DNA of 64,000 bases. It comes from an uncultured Planktomarina sp. (lineage in GTDB: Bacteria; Pseudomonadota; Alphaproteobacteria; Rhodobacterales; Rhodobacteraceae). The stretch is from contig CAJJBZ010000010.1 in NCBI GenBank assembly GCA_905182535.1, positions 170,382 through 234,381 on the forward strand. Direction: 5' to 3'. Each line of letters begins with the position of its first letter. The first letter of the stretch is position 1. Below are positions 1 to 10,276 of the stretch, one piece after another. The position numbers and the translations under genes are program-made. The notes under the pieces are model-generated. The model was not told where the DNA came from. It did no database searches and was given only the letters and a program-made list of their open reading frames with translations.

Positions 1-203
1 TTCAAAAAGCACTTGGCCCAAAGGTTAAAATCTTCTCGCAAGCACGTTTAGTGGCTGAAAGCTTGGCAGATTATCTGCAACGTCATCCGGACAAGATGGG
101 AACAGATACTAAAGGCAAATTTCTTACTACCGGTGACCCTGTGGAAGTGTCACAACGTGCCACTCAGTTTCTGAAACGGCCTTTGACTTTTCAATCCGCC
201 TAG
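1..203 (+). CDS. murI: Glutamate racemase, C-terminal end (partial)
   Basis: Open frame from base 3 to the TAG at 201-203, cut by the window edge, giving about 66 residues. The tail contains an LTTGDP-like turn ([18 protein letters not shown]) followed by a short basic end. I recognise this as the C-terminus of roseobacter-type MurI, which makes D-glutamate for peptidoglycan by racemising L-glutamate. The catalytic cysteines lie upstream of the window and cannot be checked. It is followed 71 bases later by argC on the same strand. The assignment rests on this short tail only, so another member of the Asp/Glu racemase superfamily is possible. Confidence 0.6.
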   Translation, partial: QKALGPKVKIFSQARLVAESLADYLQRHPDKMGTDTKGKFLTTGDPVEVSQRATQFLKRPLTFQSA

Positions 204-274
204 TTCTACGATAAACAGTGGTTGAAATCTACGCGTATTCGTCGCATATCCTAACGGCAATAGGGGTTTCAAAA

Positions 275-1303
275 ATGGCACATAAGATTGTTATACTCGG
301 CGCAAGTGGCTATACCGGAGCAGAGTTAGTTCGGTTAATTGCATCGCATCCAGACATGGTAATCCTAGCCCTTTCTGCTGACCGCAAAGCGGGCCTTGAG
401 ATGGCCGATGTCTTTCCGCATTTGCGCCATATGTCTTTGCCTAGACTTCAAAAAATTTCTGATATCGATATGGTCCAAGCTGATCTTGTATTTTGTGCCT
501 TGCCTCATGCCACCTCGCAAGCTGTCATTCGGACGCTGCCTGCTCACGTCAAAGTGGTGGACCTGTCTGCAGATTTTCGAATTGGGGACCCTGAGGTTTA
601 TAGTAGGTGGTATGGAAAACCTCATGATGCGCCTGATCTGCAAAAAACTGCAGTTTATGGCCTGACGGAGTTTTATCGTGACGATATAAAAAAGGCTCGG
701 TTGGTGGCTGGTACGGGCTGCAACGCTGCCACGGGGCAATTTGCTTTACGTCCTTTAATTTCTGCCGGTGTGATTGATCTTGAGCAAATCATTATTGATC
801 TGAATACTGGTGTATCTGGTGCAGGGCGCTCGGCAAAAGAAAATCTGCTGCATGCGGAATTATCAGAGGGATTTCACGCCTACGCGGTGGGAGGTCAGCA
901 CAGGCATTTAGCTGAATTTGATCAAGAGTTTTCAAAACTGGCGGGCCGCCCGGTGAATGTACAGTTTACGCCGCATTTAGTACCAGCCAATCGCGGAATT
1001 TTGGCAACGGTTTATGTGCAAGGCGATGCAGCGGCAGTCTATGAGACCCTACGAATTGCCTATGTAAACGAACCATTTGTGCAGGTTTTGCCGATGGGAG
1101 AACATCCCAGCACGCGCCACATTCGTGGATCAAATTTTTGCCATATAGGTGTAGTGGCTGACCGAGTTGCAGGTCGTGTGGTTGTGATTGTGGCCTTAGA
1201 TAACTTGACCAAAGGCTCCTCTGGGCAGGCCTTGCAGAACGCTAATTTAATGTTGGGTAGCGCTGAGACTACGGGCCTGATGATGGCTCCAGTGTTTCCA
1301 TAA
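275..1303 (+). CDS. argC: N-acetyl-gamma-glutamyl-phosphate reductase
   Basis: 342 residues, intact. ArgC reduces N-acetylglutamyl-phosphate to the semialdehyde with NADPH, the third step of arginine synthesis, in the cytosol. The N-terminus has the dinucleotide-binding motif [10 protein letters not shown] at residues 9-18. The catalytic cysteine is Cys149 in [11 protein letters not shown], in the semialdehyde dehydrogenase fold. The start is placed at 275 ([10 protein letters not shown]) rather than the upstream in-frame start at 218, because the Rossmann strand begins directly after it. The stop TAA shares one base with the ccmE start, so argC and the ccm genes are probably cotranscribed. 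Length is normal for the alphaproteobacterial form. Confidence 0.95.
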   Translation: MAHKIVILGASGYTGAELVRLIASHPDMVILALSADRKAGLEMADVFPHLRHMSLPRLQKISDIDMVQADLVFCALPHATSQAVIRTLPAHVKVVDLSADFRIGDPEVYSRWYGKPHDAPDLQKTAVYGLTEFYRDDIKKARLVAGTGCNAATGQFALRPLISAGVIDLEQIIIDLNTGVSGAGRSAKENLLHAELSEGFHAYAVGGQHRHLAEFDQEFSKLAGRPVNVQFTPHLVPANRGILATVYVQGDAAAVYETLRIAYVNEPFVQVLPMGEHPSTRHIRGSNFCHIGVVADRVAGRVVVIVALDNLTKGSSGQALQNANLMLGSAETTGLMMAPVFP

Positions 1304-1753
1304 TGCGTGGTCTCAAGAAACAACGCCGTGTCCAGGTGATAGCTCTTGCTTTAATCTGCTTGGCTGGGGCCACGGCTTTGATTGGCTTTGCGCTGCGTGA
1401 TGGCATTAATCTGTTTCGCTCGCCGACTCAGGTGGGAACAAGCCCCGTCGCCGGGCGAGATTTTCCGCCTAGGTGGCTTAGTGGCTGATGGGAGCATTAG
1501 CACTGGTAAAGGCGTTCAGTTTTTCTTTGATATTACTGATGGAGCTAATACCGTTGCCGTCAAATATGTTGGAAATGACTTGCCACCAGATTTGTTTGAA
1601 GAAGGCCAAGGAACTATTGCCACAGGCAGATTTAAAGATGGTTTTTTTGAAGCAACTGAGCTTCTGGCCAAGCACGATGAATCCTATATGCCCAAAGAGG
1701 TTATTGATGCCCTCAAAGAGCAGGGCATTTACCAGGAGCCCACTGGTTCATAG
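1303..1753 (+). CDS. ccmE: Cytochrome c maturation protein CcmE (frameshifted)
   Basis: CcmE is the periplasmic haem chaperone that takes haem from CcmC/D and passes it to the CcmF/H ligation complex. The N-terminal frame gives KKQRRVQVIALALICLAG, a basic anchor and one membrane helix. The C-terminal frame gives the OB-fold beta domain and the motif AKHDESYMP, whose His is the covalent haem attachment residue. The two frames join near 1448-1458 in a GCCGGGCG context; removing one base restores GEIFRLGGL. Total length is about 150 residues, normal for the family. It starts on the last base of argC. One inserted base is the simplest explanation and is probably a sequencing error. Confidence 0.88.
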
Positions 1754-1865
1754 TCCTGTCGTTACCGGCTATGATCACTGCATGACAGTTGGGCTGTGAC
1801 TATTTGCGCCTCAAAAAATGTTAGGTGTTTCTTGCCAATAGCTGCTGAGCCATTATACCAAACCT

Positions 1866-3829
1866 ATGCTTAATGAACTCGCTCATTTCAGTCTGAACAT
1901 TGCACTTGGTTTTGCTGTGTTTGGGACTATCGTTCCGCTTGCTGGGGCCACATTGCGCCGCAGTAGCTGGATGCAACTGGCGCCGATCTTTGCGACGCTC
2001 CAATTTCTATTAGTGGCCTTCGCCTTTGGTGCGCTTGACCGCAGCTTTTGTAGCCTCAGATTTTTCGCTTCAGGTTGTGGTGTCAAACTCGCATACGCTT
2101 AAGCCTATGCTGTATAAAATTGCGGGAGTTTGGGGTAATCATGAAGGATCTTTACTACTTTGGGTGTTGATCCTAACGCTCTTTGCAGCCTGCGCAGCAT
2201 TCTTTGGCAAGACATTACCGCAAAGCTTACTTGCAAGGGTTTTGGGGGTTCAAAGCTCTATTACGGCCGCATTTCTTGCCTTTGTATTGTTTACGTCTAA
2301 TCCGTTTACGCGCGTCGAATTTCCACCGTTTAACGGCCAGGGGCTGAATCCGCTGTTACAAGACCCGGGCTTAGCCTTTCATCCACCGTTTTTATATTTA
2401 GGCTATGTGGGCTCTCGATCACATTTTCATTTGCGATTGCAGCCTTGCTTGAAGGTAAGGTCGACGCCGCTTGGGGTCGCTGGGTGCGCCCATGGACTTT
2501 GGCGGCATGGATTTTTTTGACCATCGGAATTGGCCTGGGCAGCTGGTGGGCCTATTATGAGCTGGGATGGGGTGGATTTTGGTTTTGGGACCCAGTGGAG
2601 AATGCTTCATTCATGCCCTGGTTGGCAGGAACCGCGCTATTTCATTCGGCAATTGTTGTGGAAAAACGTGATACACTTAAGGCTTGGACTATATTATTGG
2701 CGATCTTGGCCTTTGGCTTTTCATTGATAGGGACCTTCATTGTGCGCTCTGGCGTGCTGACCTCGGTGCATGCATTTGCTAATGATCCAGAACGCGGTGT
2801 GTTTATTTTAATAATTTTGGGAGTATTCTTTGGGGGAGCTTTGTTTCTTTTTGCCCTGCGTGCTAGTGCTATGGATAGCAAAGGCGTATTTGCCATGGTG
2901 AGCCGTGAGAGTGCCTTAATTGCTAATAACTTACTGCTCGCAATTAGTTGCTTTGTGGTTTTTGTGGGTACGGTTTGGCCCTTGGTCGCTGAGCTGCTAA
3001 TGGATCGAAAGCTCTCCGTTGGGCCTCCGTTTTTTAACATCGCCTTCACGCCTTTTATTGTGGCATTAGCCGTTATTTTACCAATTGGGTCAACTCTGCC
3101 GTGGAAACGTGCCAAAGGTGCTAACCTTTCTCGGCTTTGGCCGGTCGGGATTTTCTGCCTGGCCTGTGTGGGCCTGACGTGGACTATGCAGACTGGTCGT
3201 TCACTTATTGGACCGGTTGGACTGGGACTTGGTGTCTGGCTCGTGATGGGGGTGCTCATCGAGCTTTATCAACGCACTGGTCGTGATGTTGGGAAATGGA
3301 AGCGTTTAAAGCGGTTGCCTTTGGCTGATTGGGGCAAAGCTACGGCACACGCCGGATTGGGTATCACCATATTCTGGCGTGGCCGGGACTCACTGCTTGG
3401 CAGGTTGAGGATATTAGGGTGATGGAGATTGGTGATAGTGCCATAATTTCTGGCTTTACAGTTACCCTTGATAACGTCGAGGAGCTGCGTGGTCCCAACT
3501 ACTTGACCACAATGGCTGATATCAAACTATCGCGAAATGGAAGTTTTTTAGCCAACCTCCACCCGGAACGGCGTTATTATCCGGTTGCTGAGATGCCAAC
3601 GACGGAAGCTGGTATTGACAGTGGTCTATGGCGTGACGTGTACGTCGTGGTTGGGGATGCACAGCCGGAAGGTGGCTATGCTGTGCGGACATTTATAAAA
3701 CCATTGGCTAATTGGATCTGGACGGGGGCCATCATTATGGCCCTAGGTGGCTTACTCAGCCTGTTTGATCGACGCTATCGCGTTGGATCTGTGGCCATAC
3801 GCCGCGATACTAAAGAGGCCGATGCATGA
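1866..3829 (+). CDS. ccmF: Haem lyase subunit CcmF (frameshifted at three or more sites)
   Basis: CcmF is the large polytopic membrane component of the cytochrome c haem ligation complex. Summed length is about 655 residues, the family norm. Visible hallmarks are GVWGNHEGSLLLW, the QDPGLAFHPPFLYLGYVG loop, and the tryptophan-rich WWD-type segment around 2540-2620 (GSWWAYYELGWGGFWFWDP), which binds haem outside the membrane. Frames change near 2031-2036, near 2410-2415 and near 3372-3388, where two extra bases explain the shift (ITIF then GVAG then LTAW). The stop TGA overlaps the ccmH start as ATGA. The coding sequence is otherwise well conserved between breaks. A 112-base gap separates it from ccmE. 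Confidence 0.9.
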
Positions 3830-4284
3830 AAAAGGCTCTTTGGATTTTGGGGATGGTGGTTTGGGCTGGTTTGGCGCAGGCGGTGGAACCCAGCGAAGTA
3901 TTGTCGGACCCCGTGCTTGAAGACCGGGCGCGGTCTATTTCCCAAGGATTGCGCTGTTTACAATGCCGCAATGAAAGTATTGATGAGTCTAACGCTGGTA
4001 TTGCCAAAGATTTAAGGATTTTGGTCCGTAGGCGTTTGGTGGAAGGTGATAGTGACACTGAGATAATGGATTACATCGTGGCCCGCTATGGTGAATATGT
4101 TTTGCTACGTCCCAACGGCCTTGGTATTAATTTAGTACTTTGGATGGCTGGCCCTTTGCTATTTCTGATAGCCCTCGCATGTCTGCTCTCTGTGCAACGT
4201 CGTAGTAAACGAAGCATTTTGACCCAAGATTTAACTAAAGAAGAAGAAAGCGAAATTAATAATATTTTGTCTTCAGGATCTTAA
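3826..4284 (+). CDS. ccmH: Cytochrome c maturation protein CcmH
   Basis: 152 residues, intact. CcmH is a membrane-anchored periplasmic thioredoxin-like protein that reduces apocytochrome c cysteines before haem ligation. The signal or anchor helix covers residues 4-19. The redox motif is LRCLQCRNESIDES at about residues 43-56, matching the LRC-x2-C family motif. A second membrane helix follows at about 103-123 (NLVLWMAGPLLFLIALACLL), then a charged cytosolic tail. The start overlaps the ccmF stop by four bases, which fixes it. No ccmG or ccmI follows; the next gene is an enoyl-CoA hydratase. Confidence 0.93.
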   Translation: MKKALWILGMVVWAGLAQAVEPSEVLSDPVLEDRARSISQGLRCLQCRNESIDESNAGIAKDLRILVRRRLVEGDSDTEIMDYIVARYGEYVLLRPNGLGINLVLWMAGPLLFLIALACLLSVQRRSKRSILTQDLTKEEESEINNILSSGS

Positions 4285-4342
4285 GTTTTTATTTATTGGC
4301 CTTGGGCAACCGGCAGGGTTTGACCATCAAAAAGAGGTTGCC

Positions 4343-5119
4343 ATGATTTACGAAACAATTACCTGTGAGATCAACGATGATATAGCAGTGGTCACGCTTG
4401 ACCGTCCTACAGTTATGAATGCGCTGAACGCCCAGATGCGTGCTGAGATCACTCATGCAGTCCGTGAAAGCGGCAAATTAGCTGGTGTTGTGGTGTTAAC
4501 TGGGGCTGGCCGGGCATTTTGTTCGGGCCAAGACCTAGGGGCAGGTGCAAATCCTGCTGATATAGATTTGGAACGGACGCTGAAAGATGAATATGTGCCG
4601 ATGCTGGAGGCAATAACCAAATGCCCAGTTCCAACTATTGCAGCAGTTAACGGACCGGCCGCAGGCGCAGGTGCTAATCTTGCTCTTGCAGCGGATGTTG
4701 TGATTGGGGCTGAATCAGCCTATTTTTTGCAAGCCTTTACCCGAATAGGTCTAATCCCAGATGCTGGTGGCACCTATATTTTGCCACGCCAAATGGGAAT
4801 GGCTAAATCTATGGGCGCGGCGTTGTTCGCCGAAAAAATTTCAGCGCGAGAGGCCAGCGAAATGGGGATGATCTGGGAGGCCGTGTCAGATGACAAGTTT
4901 GACAACCATTGGCAGAGGCGCGCAGCTCAACTGGCAGCGGGACCAACGATAACTTATGGACATGTCAAGACCGCAATTCGCCGTAGCTTCGAAAACACTG
5001 AGGCTCAACAGCTGGACCTAGAGGCACGCTTGCAGGGAGATTGTGGTCGAACCCGTGATTTTAAAGAAGGTGTAACCGCCTTTTTAGACAAACGAACACC
5101 AAAATTTGAAGGCCGTTAA
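4343..5119 (+). CDS. Enoyl-CoA hydratase/isomerase, PaaG-like
   Basis: 258 residues, intact crotonase-fold protein. It carries the oxyanion-hole segments GRAFCSGQDLG (about residues 55-65) and AAVNGPAAGAGANLALAADVV (about 96-116). The IGLIPDAGGTYILPR segment at about 131-145 resembles PaaG, 1,2-epoxyphenylacetyl-CoA isomerase. At the usual second catalytic position it has Asp (PDAGG), typical of the PaaG/isomerase branch rather than classical hydratases. The substrate cannot be fixed from sequence. It is the last gene before a bidirectional terminator and shares its strand with the ccm genes. The usual roseobacter order places it directly before gltA, as here. Confidence 0.85.
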   Translation: MIYETITCEINDDIAVVTLDRPTVMNALNAQMRAEITHAVRESGKLAGVVVLTGAGRAFCSGQDLGAGANPADIDLERTLKDEYVPMLEAITKCPVPTIAAVNGPAAGAGANLALAADVVIGAESAYFLQAFTRIGLIPDAGGTYILPRQMGMAKSMGAALFAEKISAREASEMGMIWEAVSDDKFDNHWQRRAAQLAAGPTITYGHVKTAIRRSFENTEAQQLDLEARLQGDCGRTRDFKEGVTAFLDKRTPKFEGR

Positions 5120-5134
5120 AAACTTTACAATATT

Positions 5135-5163
5135 AAAAAGCCCCATCTAATTGGGGCCTTTTA
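5135..5163. terminator. Bidirectional rho-independent terminator
   Basis: A perfect GCCCC/GGGGC stem (5140-5144 with 5153-5157) and an 8-base AT-rich loop are flanked by an A run on the left and a T run on the right. It therefore works on both strands. It sits between the convergent hydratase gene and gltA. Confidence 0.85.
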
Positions 5164-5165
5164 AT

Positions 5166-6464
5166 TTACCGCTTTTCGACATCTACGTAATCGCGAGCGA
5201 CTTCTCCACAATACAATTGCCGTGGCCGACCAATTTTCATAGTAGGATCTGAAATCATTTCTTTCCACTGCGAGATCCACCCAACTGTGCGTGAAAGCGC
5301 GAAAATGGGAGTAAACATCGATATTGGAAAGCCCATAGCTTCCAAGATTATACCAGAATAGAAATCAACATTAGGGAATAACTTTTTCTCGGCAAAATAC
5401 GGATCAGTTAAGGCCGCAGCTTCTAGCTCTTTGGCCACTTGCAAGATCGGATTATTCTCAACACCTAAAAGTTCCAGGACTTCATCGGCAGATTGTTTTA
5501 AAACTGTAGCCCGTGGATCGATATTTTTGTAAACACGGTGACCAAAGCCCATAAGCCTAAACGGATCGTTTTTGTCTTTCGCACGGGCAATAAATTCGGG
5601 AATTCGTTCGACTGTGCCTATTTCATTCAGCATCTCCAAACAAGCTTGGTTCGCGCCGCCATGTGCTGGACCCCAAAGACAGGCAATGCCAGCAGCAATG
5701 CAAGCGAACGGGTTGGCGCCAGAAGAAGAGGCCAGCCTCACGGTTGATGTTGATGCGTTTTGCTCATGGTCCGCATGCAGAGTGAAAATACGGTCCATAG
5801 CACGGGCTAAGATTGGATTAACTTCATAATCTTCTGCAGGTACTGCAAAACACATCCGCAAAAAATTTGACGCATAGTCTATGTCATTACGTGGGTAGAC
5901 GAAAGGTTGACCAACGGTGTATTTGAACGCCATCGCGGCGATGGTTGGCATTTTTGCGATTAAGCGGATTGACGCCACTTCGCGCTGATGAGGGTCACTA
6001 ATGTCTGTTGAATCGTGGTAAAATGCAGACATAGCGCCCACAACACCTGTCATAATTGCCATAGGATGCGCATCTCGGCGGAAACCACGGAACAAATGTA
6101 CCATTTGTTCATGCAGCATCGTGTGGTTAGTCACCAAGTTCTCAAATGTTTCCAGTTCAGTGCTTTCAGGTAGGTGACCATAAAGCAGCAAAAAACATAC
6201 TTCCAGATAATGGCTCTTACTTGCAAGCTGATCGATGGGGTATCCCCGGTGTAACAATTCTCCCTTAGCGCCGTCGATGAACGTTATAGTTGAATTACAG
6301 GACGCCGTAGAGGTGAAGCCTGGATCATAGGTAAACACATCACCTTCTGCGTATAACTGTCGAATATCAATCACATCTGGCCCAGAAGTTGGGGACAGAA
6401 CTGGTAATTCATAGGTTTTTCCATCCAACGTAAGGCTAGCAAATTTTTTTATATTATTAGTCAT
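5166..6464 (-). CDS. gltA: Citrate synthase, type II
   Basis: 432 residues, intact. It condenses oxaloacetate and acetyl-CoA to citrate, the entry step of the TCA cycle. Active-site segments are [15 protein letters not shown] and [15 protein letters not shown], which carry the two catalytic histidines, and the acidic residue lies in the FYSGI segment. The N-terminal Cys-containing strand ([19 protein letters not shown]) fits the Gram-negative hexameric, NADH-regulated type. The start at 6464 ([15 protein letters not shown]) is the only sensible one. The gene is preceded on the same strand by gltX. The absence of frame breaks over 1.3 kb contrasts with gltX just upstream. Confidence 0.96.
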   Translation of the reverse strand: MTNNIKKFASLTLDGKTYELPVLSPTSGPDVIDIRQLYAEGDVFTYDPGFTSTASCNSTITFIDGAKGELLHRGYPIDQLASKSHYLEVCFLLLYGHLPESTELETFENLVTNHTMLHEQMVHLFRGFRRDAHPMAIMTGVVGAMSAFYHDSTDISDPHQREVASIRLIAKMPTIAAMAFKYTVGQPFVYPRNDIDYASNFLRMCFAVPAEDYEVNPILARAMDRIFTLHADHEQNASTSTVRLASSSGANPFACIAAGIACLWGPAHGGANQACLEMLNEIGTVERIPEFIARAKDKNDPFRLMGFGHRVYKNIDPRATVLKQSADEVLELLGVENNPILQVAKELEAAALTDPYFAEKKLFPNVDFYSGIILEAMGFPISMFTPIFALSRTVGWISQWKEMISDPTMKIGRPRQLYCGEVARDYVDVEKR

Positions 6465-6513
6465 TTATTTCTCATCTTCCCAGTAGAGCATTGCCGCAAC
6501 TGGCTTGCTCAAC

Positions 6514-7914
6514 TTACATCGATTATTCGTGCGATTGTTTCATCACGGCCTAAGACAAGCATCATATCAAATATACTTGGCGAGGCCAGACGACCTGAAA
6601 GCGCTGCCCGCAAGGGCCCCGCTAACTTCCCCAGTTTCGTATCATGGGCCTGTGCGAGTTGGTCAATCAGGGCTTCTAGTGAACCTCTCTGTTCCAGCTA
6701 ACACTTTGCAACTGCGTCGTCAATTCTTTCAGTATGCCGATGGATACTGCATCGAGAGTTTGTTTTGCCTTTTCATCCAGTTCTCAACGGTCGAACATCA
6801 AACATAAACGAAGATTTTTCAATTATTTCTGCCATGGTCTTTGCGCGCTCTTGAACGCAATAAGCTCCTAACAAAAAAGCGGTTTTTTGTTTATTGTTCT
6901 AGGTCTGGAGCCGTTGTGACTTTTAAATACCCTTCTAATTCATGCAGCAGTGCAGCATTTTCAGTTTGCGCTATATGTTGACCCGAGACATTTGCCAATT
7001 TTTTGAAATCAAACCGCGATGGGGATTTGCCTATATGCTCTAGGTCAAACCAAGACTGTGCTTGTGCATCGGTGAAAAACTCATCATCGCCATGGCTCCA
7101 GCCTAAACGTGCCAAATAATTGCGCATTCCGGCGGCGGAATAGCCAAGGGCTTGATATTCTTCCACACCAGTTGCCCCATGGCGTTTTGACATTTTCTTA
7201 CCATCTGGCCCATGAATCAAAGGAATATGGGCATAGATAGGTAATGCCCAGCCCATGGCCAGATAGATTTGAATTTGGCGCGCGGCATTGTTGAGATGAT
7301 CATCGCCGCGAATAACATGGGTGACTGCCCATATCATGATCATCTACAACTACTGCCAGCATGTAGACAGGGGTGCCATCGGAACGCAGCAGTACCATGT
7401 CGTCCAATTGGTCATTATTAATTTTTACATCGCCCTGCACTTGGTCTTTGATCACAGTTTGTCCGTCGCGAGGCGCCTTTAGGCGCACGACATAGGGCGC
7501 GTCTGGGTGATCTGCGTCTGCTGAATCGCGCCAAGGCGATTGGAATAGCGTGGAGCGCTTTTGGGCATGGGCCATGTCGCGAAAGGCTGCAATTTCGTCT
7601 TGCGTCGCAAAACATTTATAGGCATGGCCAGTTTTAAGCATTGCATTGGCTACTTTGGTATGGCGGCCAGCATTGGCTGCTTGGCTGACAGGCGCACCAT
7701 CAAAATCTAGTCCAAGCCACTCCAACCCTCGGTAAATGGCTTGAGTAGAGGCTTCTGTTGAACGCTCTTTGTCTGTATCTTCCACCCGCAATAAAAATAG
7801 GCCATCGTGACGTCGGGCAAATAGCCAATTAAATAATGCGGTGCGGGCAGATCCGATGTGCAATGTACCGGTCGGCGAAGGGGCAAAGCGTGTAATCACC
7901 GAAGGTACTGGCAT
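6514..7914 (-). CDS. gltX: Glutamyl-tRNA synthetase (frameshifted at about four sites)
   Basis: Class I synthetase that charges tRNA-Glu. The N-terminal frame (7300-7914) has the HIGH signature in [18 protein letters not shown]. The middle frame (6891-7343) has the KMSKR signature in [15 protein letters not shown]. The C-terminal anticodon-binding end reads [26 protein letters not shown] in a third frame and stops at 6514-6516. Breaks lie near 7320, 6895, 6785 and 6695; at 7320 one extra A separates DDHDMG from [10 protein letters not shown]. Total length of about 467 residues is normal. The gene is essential, so four independent natural disruptions are unlikely. The intact gluQ paralogue elsewhere in the window cannot replace it. 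Confidence 0.88.
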
Positions 7915-8328
7915 AATATTAATCTTTCGCTCAACTTATGGACGTAGTAGGCACGCTTCCTAAGGCGCATCGGCAAAGAGGACAAGTGCCGCATTAGCCT
8001 CCGTATTTAGACCAAACTATGAGCACCACTTATACATAAATACCAAAATTAATGATATAGTTTCTAATTCGTCTGAAGTTGAACTGGCCCATTTTTAGCG
8101 GAAATCAAGAGCTGTTGCCATTCAGCTATTTTTCTTATTTGTAGATAATATAATTTTTTGTAGTGTATCTTAGTTCACGTTTGTTGAATATTTTATTATT
8201 TCAGGGGTAACCATTTTTACAGACTTTAGCAGGGTGCTTTAACGGCAATAGTTGGGATGAATGCGAATAACCCTCTAGCCCATTAGGTATAGCATTTCGA
8301 ATGATTAATACTTGTGCACGCCTAAAGT
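7915..8328. other. Gene-free AT-rich gap between gltX and lexA
   Basis: About 410 bases with no open frame of useful length in any of the six frames and no RNA gene I recognise. In related roseobacters a comEC-type competence gene usually sits here (recalled gene order, not checked). No ComEC-like peptide is visible in either strand, so this is either a fully lost gene or a different local order. Confidence 0.5.
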
Positions 8329-9011
8329 TTAGTATGTGCGGATTAAACCTACCAATTTGCCCTGAACTTTTACCTGATCATCGCGAAATACGCGAGTTTC
8401 ATAAGCTGTATTGGCAGCTTCCAGAGCGATTGCGCTCCATTGCGGCGAAAACGTTTCAATGTTGCCTCATGATTGTCTACCAATGCTACCACAATATCGC
8501 CAGTTTGAGCGTCTGGAGATATGCGATTTATTTCTCCCCACATGTATGCATCAATCATTGAATCTCCTTTTACTTCTAGCGCATAATGTTCAGCAGTGTT
8601 TGACACCATTTCACTTGGTACCGCAATGTTGCGAGAATAATCCTCAATGGCTGATATTGGCACACCAGCAGCTATACGGCCCATCATTGGTAGTGATTTT
8701 ACTTCACTACCACCCAGATCTACGGCTTCTTCTGGACGGCCAGGGCGTGATCCTTCGATAACTCTAGGCTCAAAACTACGATTAGAGAATGTCGTCGATT
8801 TTGGCATACGTATTATTTCAATAGCTCGGGCTCTATGCGCTAGTCTACGTATGAAGCCACGCTCTTCCAGAGCTGTGATCAATCGGTGGATACCTGATTT
8901 TGAACGTAGATCCAAAGCCTCTTTCATTTCATCAAATGATGGCGAAACTCCATCTATTTGAGTGCGGGCGTGAATGAATTCTAACAGTTGCAATTGCTTT
9001 TTGGTTAGCAT
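8329..9011 (-). CDS. lexA: LexA repressor (frameshifted near the C-terminus)
   Basis: SOS repressor with an N-terminal winged helix and a C-terminal S24 self-cleavage domain. Residues 1-65 give the DNA-binding domain ([18 protein letters not shown] at the start). The self-cleavage site is the Ala-Gly bond in GRIAAGVPI. The catalytic Ser lies in VKGDSMIDA and the catalytic Lys in [10 protein letters not shown]. The main open frame ends at 8370, but the family C-terminus ([20 protein letters not shown]) continues in another frame to the TAA at 8329-8331. One base is missing near 8435-8440, at the expected RRNGDAIAL. The start at 9011 has AAGGAG just upstream. The promoter carries a LexA box, so it is autoregulated. 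Confidence 0.92.
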
Positions 9012-9057
9012 GACATGCTCCTTTGCGCACGAAGGCGGCTATCAATGTTGTTTAAAT

Positions 9058-9086
9058 GTTCTACTCACGTTCTCCTTTTGTGTCAA
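9058..9086 (-). promoter_or_regulatory. lexA promoter with overlapping alphaproteobacterial SOS box
   Basis: On the minus strand a TTGACA -35 (9081-9086) and a TAGAAC -10 (9058-9063) are separated by 17 bases. The sequence GAAC-N7-GAAC (9058-9072; GTTC-N7-GTTC on the plus strand) overlaps the -10 and spacer. This is the known LexA operator of alphaproteobacteria. It lies 46 bases upstream of the lexA start, and its -35 overlaps the moeA stop codon. LexA binding here would block its own transcription. Confidence 0.85.
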
Positions 9087-10276
9087 CCATGCTCTGGAGT
9101 CACAATGGAAATATAGTCCACCAAAGTTCCTCTTGGTAGGGCTGGTGCATTGGCTTGATGCACAACAAGCACATTTGCTGAATTTAAAACTGTGAGTAGA
9201 GAGCTGTCCTGCCGCTGTTCAACGTCTAAGGTGCCACCAATAATTTTTCCTCTCATATAATGTTCACGTGGCCCATTCGCTGGTAAATCTCTTGCCAATG
9301 GTGCTGATAGACGCTCGCGTGGACCACTGGGCAATCCCAACATCTTCTGAACTAAGGGTACGACAAACACTTCTCCGCATACCATCGCTGAGACTGGATT
9401 TCCGGGTAGTCCTATTATGGGGATGTCAGCCATGTGGCCTGCCATAAGTGGTTTTCCAGGGCGCATTGCAACTTTGTAAAATGACTGCAACATTCCGAAC
9501 TCAACGGCTGCTTGGGCTACCAAATCATGGTCACCGACCGATGCACCGCCAATGGTGATGATCAGATCGGCGCCTTTTGTAAGTGCAAATGCCTCAGCCA
9601 ATGATCCAAGCCGGTCTCGGGCTATGGGTAATATTCGGGTTTCAGCCCCAACCCGTTGCAACATAGCGGCAAGGCCGTATGTATTTGAAGCTATTATTTG
9701 ATCTTCGCGAGGGGTCTCACCCGGTTGCACCAATTCGTCGCCGGTGGCGATAATGGCCACCTGTGGCTTACATGACAACATTGGATGGGACAGGTTCATG
9801 GAGGCCATTAGTGCAATATCTTGAGGAGTGAGCCTTCGTGGAGCCGTAAGCTCGTATCCAACCGCGAAGTCTCCACCTGCGGGACGTACATGAGCTTTGT
9901 CATTGGGGCCTTCGGTAATGGTTATGCTACCACATTCAGCAGTAACATGTTCCTGTATCAATACATGATCTGTACCAAGGGGCATTGGCGCGCCCGTAAA
10001 AATACGGGTGGCTTGGCCAACTCCAACTGGACTATCAAATTTATGGCCGGCAGCGGCCTCGCCGATAACATTCCATTTTTTGCGCCCCACACTTAAATCT
10101 GCCGCTGATACTGCATAGCCATCCATTGCAGAGGCAGCAAAGGGTGGCTGGTTGCGATCGGCGATTACTGCTTGCGCCAGAATACGGTCAACGGCGTGTT
10201 CAAGTGCAATGGGTTCAGCAGCTAGTGGTTTCGCCAGTGCTAAAACATGATTTAGGGCCTCAATAACTGAGATCAT
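9083..10276 (-). CDS. moeA: Molybdopterin molybdenumtransferase MoeA
   Basis: 397 residues, intact. MoeA inserts molybdate into adenylylated molybdopterin to finish the molybdenum cofactor. Domain order is MoeA N (from ISVIEALNHVLAL), central MoCF domain with ATGDELVQPGETPREDQIIASNTYG and the TIGGASVGDHD loop, then the C-terminal beta domain with MRPGKPLMAG and GLPGNPVSAMV. The start at 10276 is chosen over 10294 because it gives the usual MISV start and overlaps the moaC stop as ATGA. It is cotranscribed with moaC and the trp genes. Its 3' end overlaps the lexA promoter. Confidence 0.95.
   Translation of the reverse strand: MISVIEALNHVLALAKPLAAEPIALEHAVDRILAQAVIADRNQPPFAASAMDGYAVSAADLSVGRKKWNVIGEAAAGHKFDSPVGVGQATRIFTGAPMPLGTDHVLIQEHVTAECGSITITEGPNDKAHVRPAGGDFAVGYELTAPRRLTPQDIALMASMNLSHPMLSCKPQVAIIATGDELVQPGETPREDQIIASNTYGLAAMLQRVGAETRILPIARDRLGSLAEAFALTKGADLIITIGGASVGDHDLVAQAAVEFGMLQSFYKVAMRPGKPLMAGHMADIPIIGLPGNPVSAMVCGEVFVVPLVQKMLGLPSGPRERLSAPLARDLPANGPREHYMRGKIIGGTLDVEQRQDSSLLTVLNSANVLVVHQANAPALPRGTLVDYISIVTPEHG

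Noticed and set aside
2642..3259. 205-codon open frame on the minus strand inside ccmF
   Set aside because: It lies antisense to well-conserved CcmF and has a Lys/Pro/Thr/Ile-rich, random-looking composition without motifs; it is a shadow frame.
5139..5163. CRISPR or REP-type repeat reading of the hairpins in the window
   Set aside because: The hairpins are single copies at gene ends with flanking A or T runs, as expected for terminators; no repeat-spacer array is seen.
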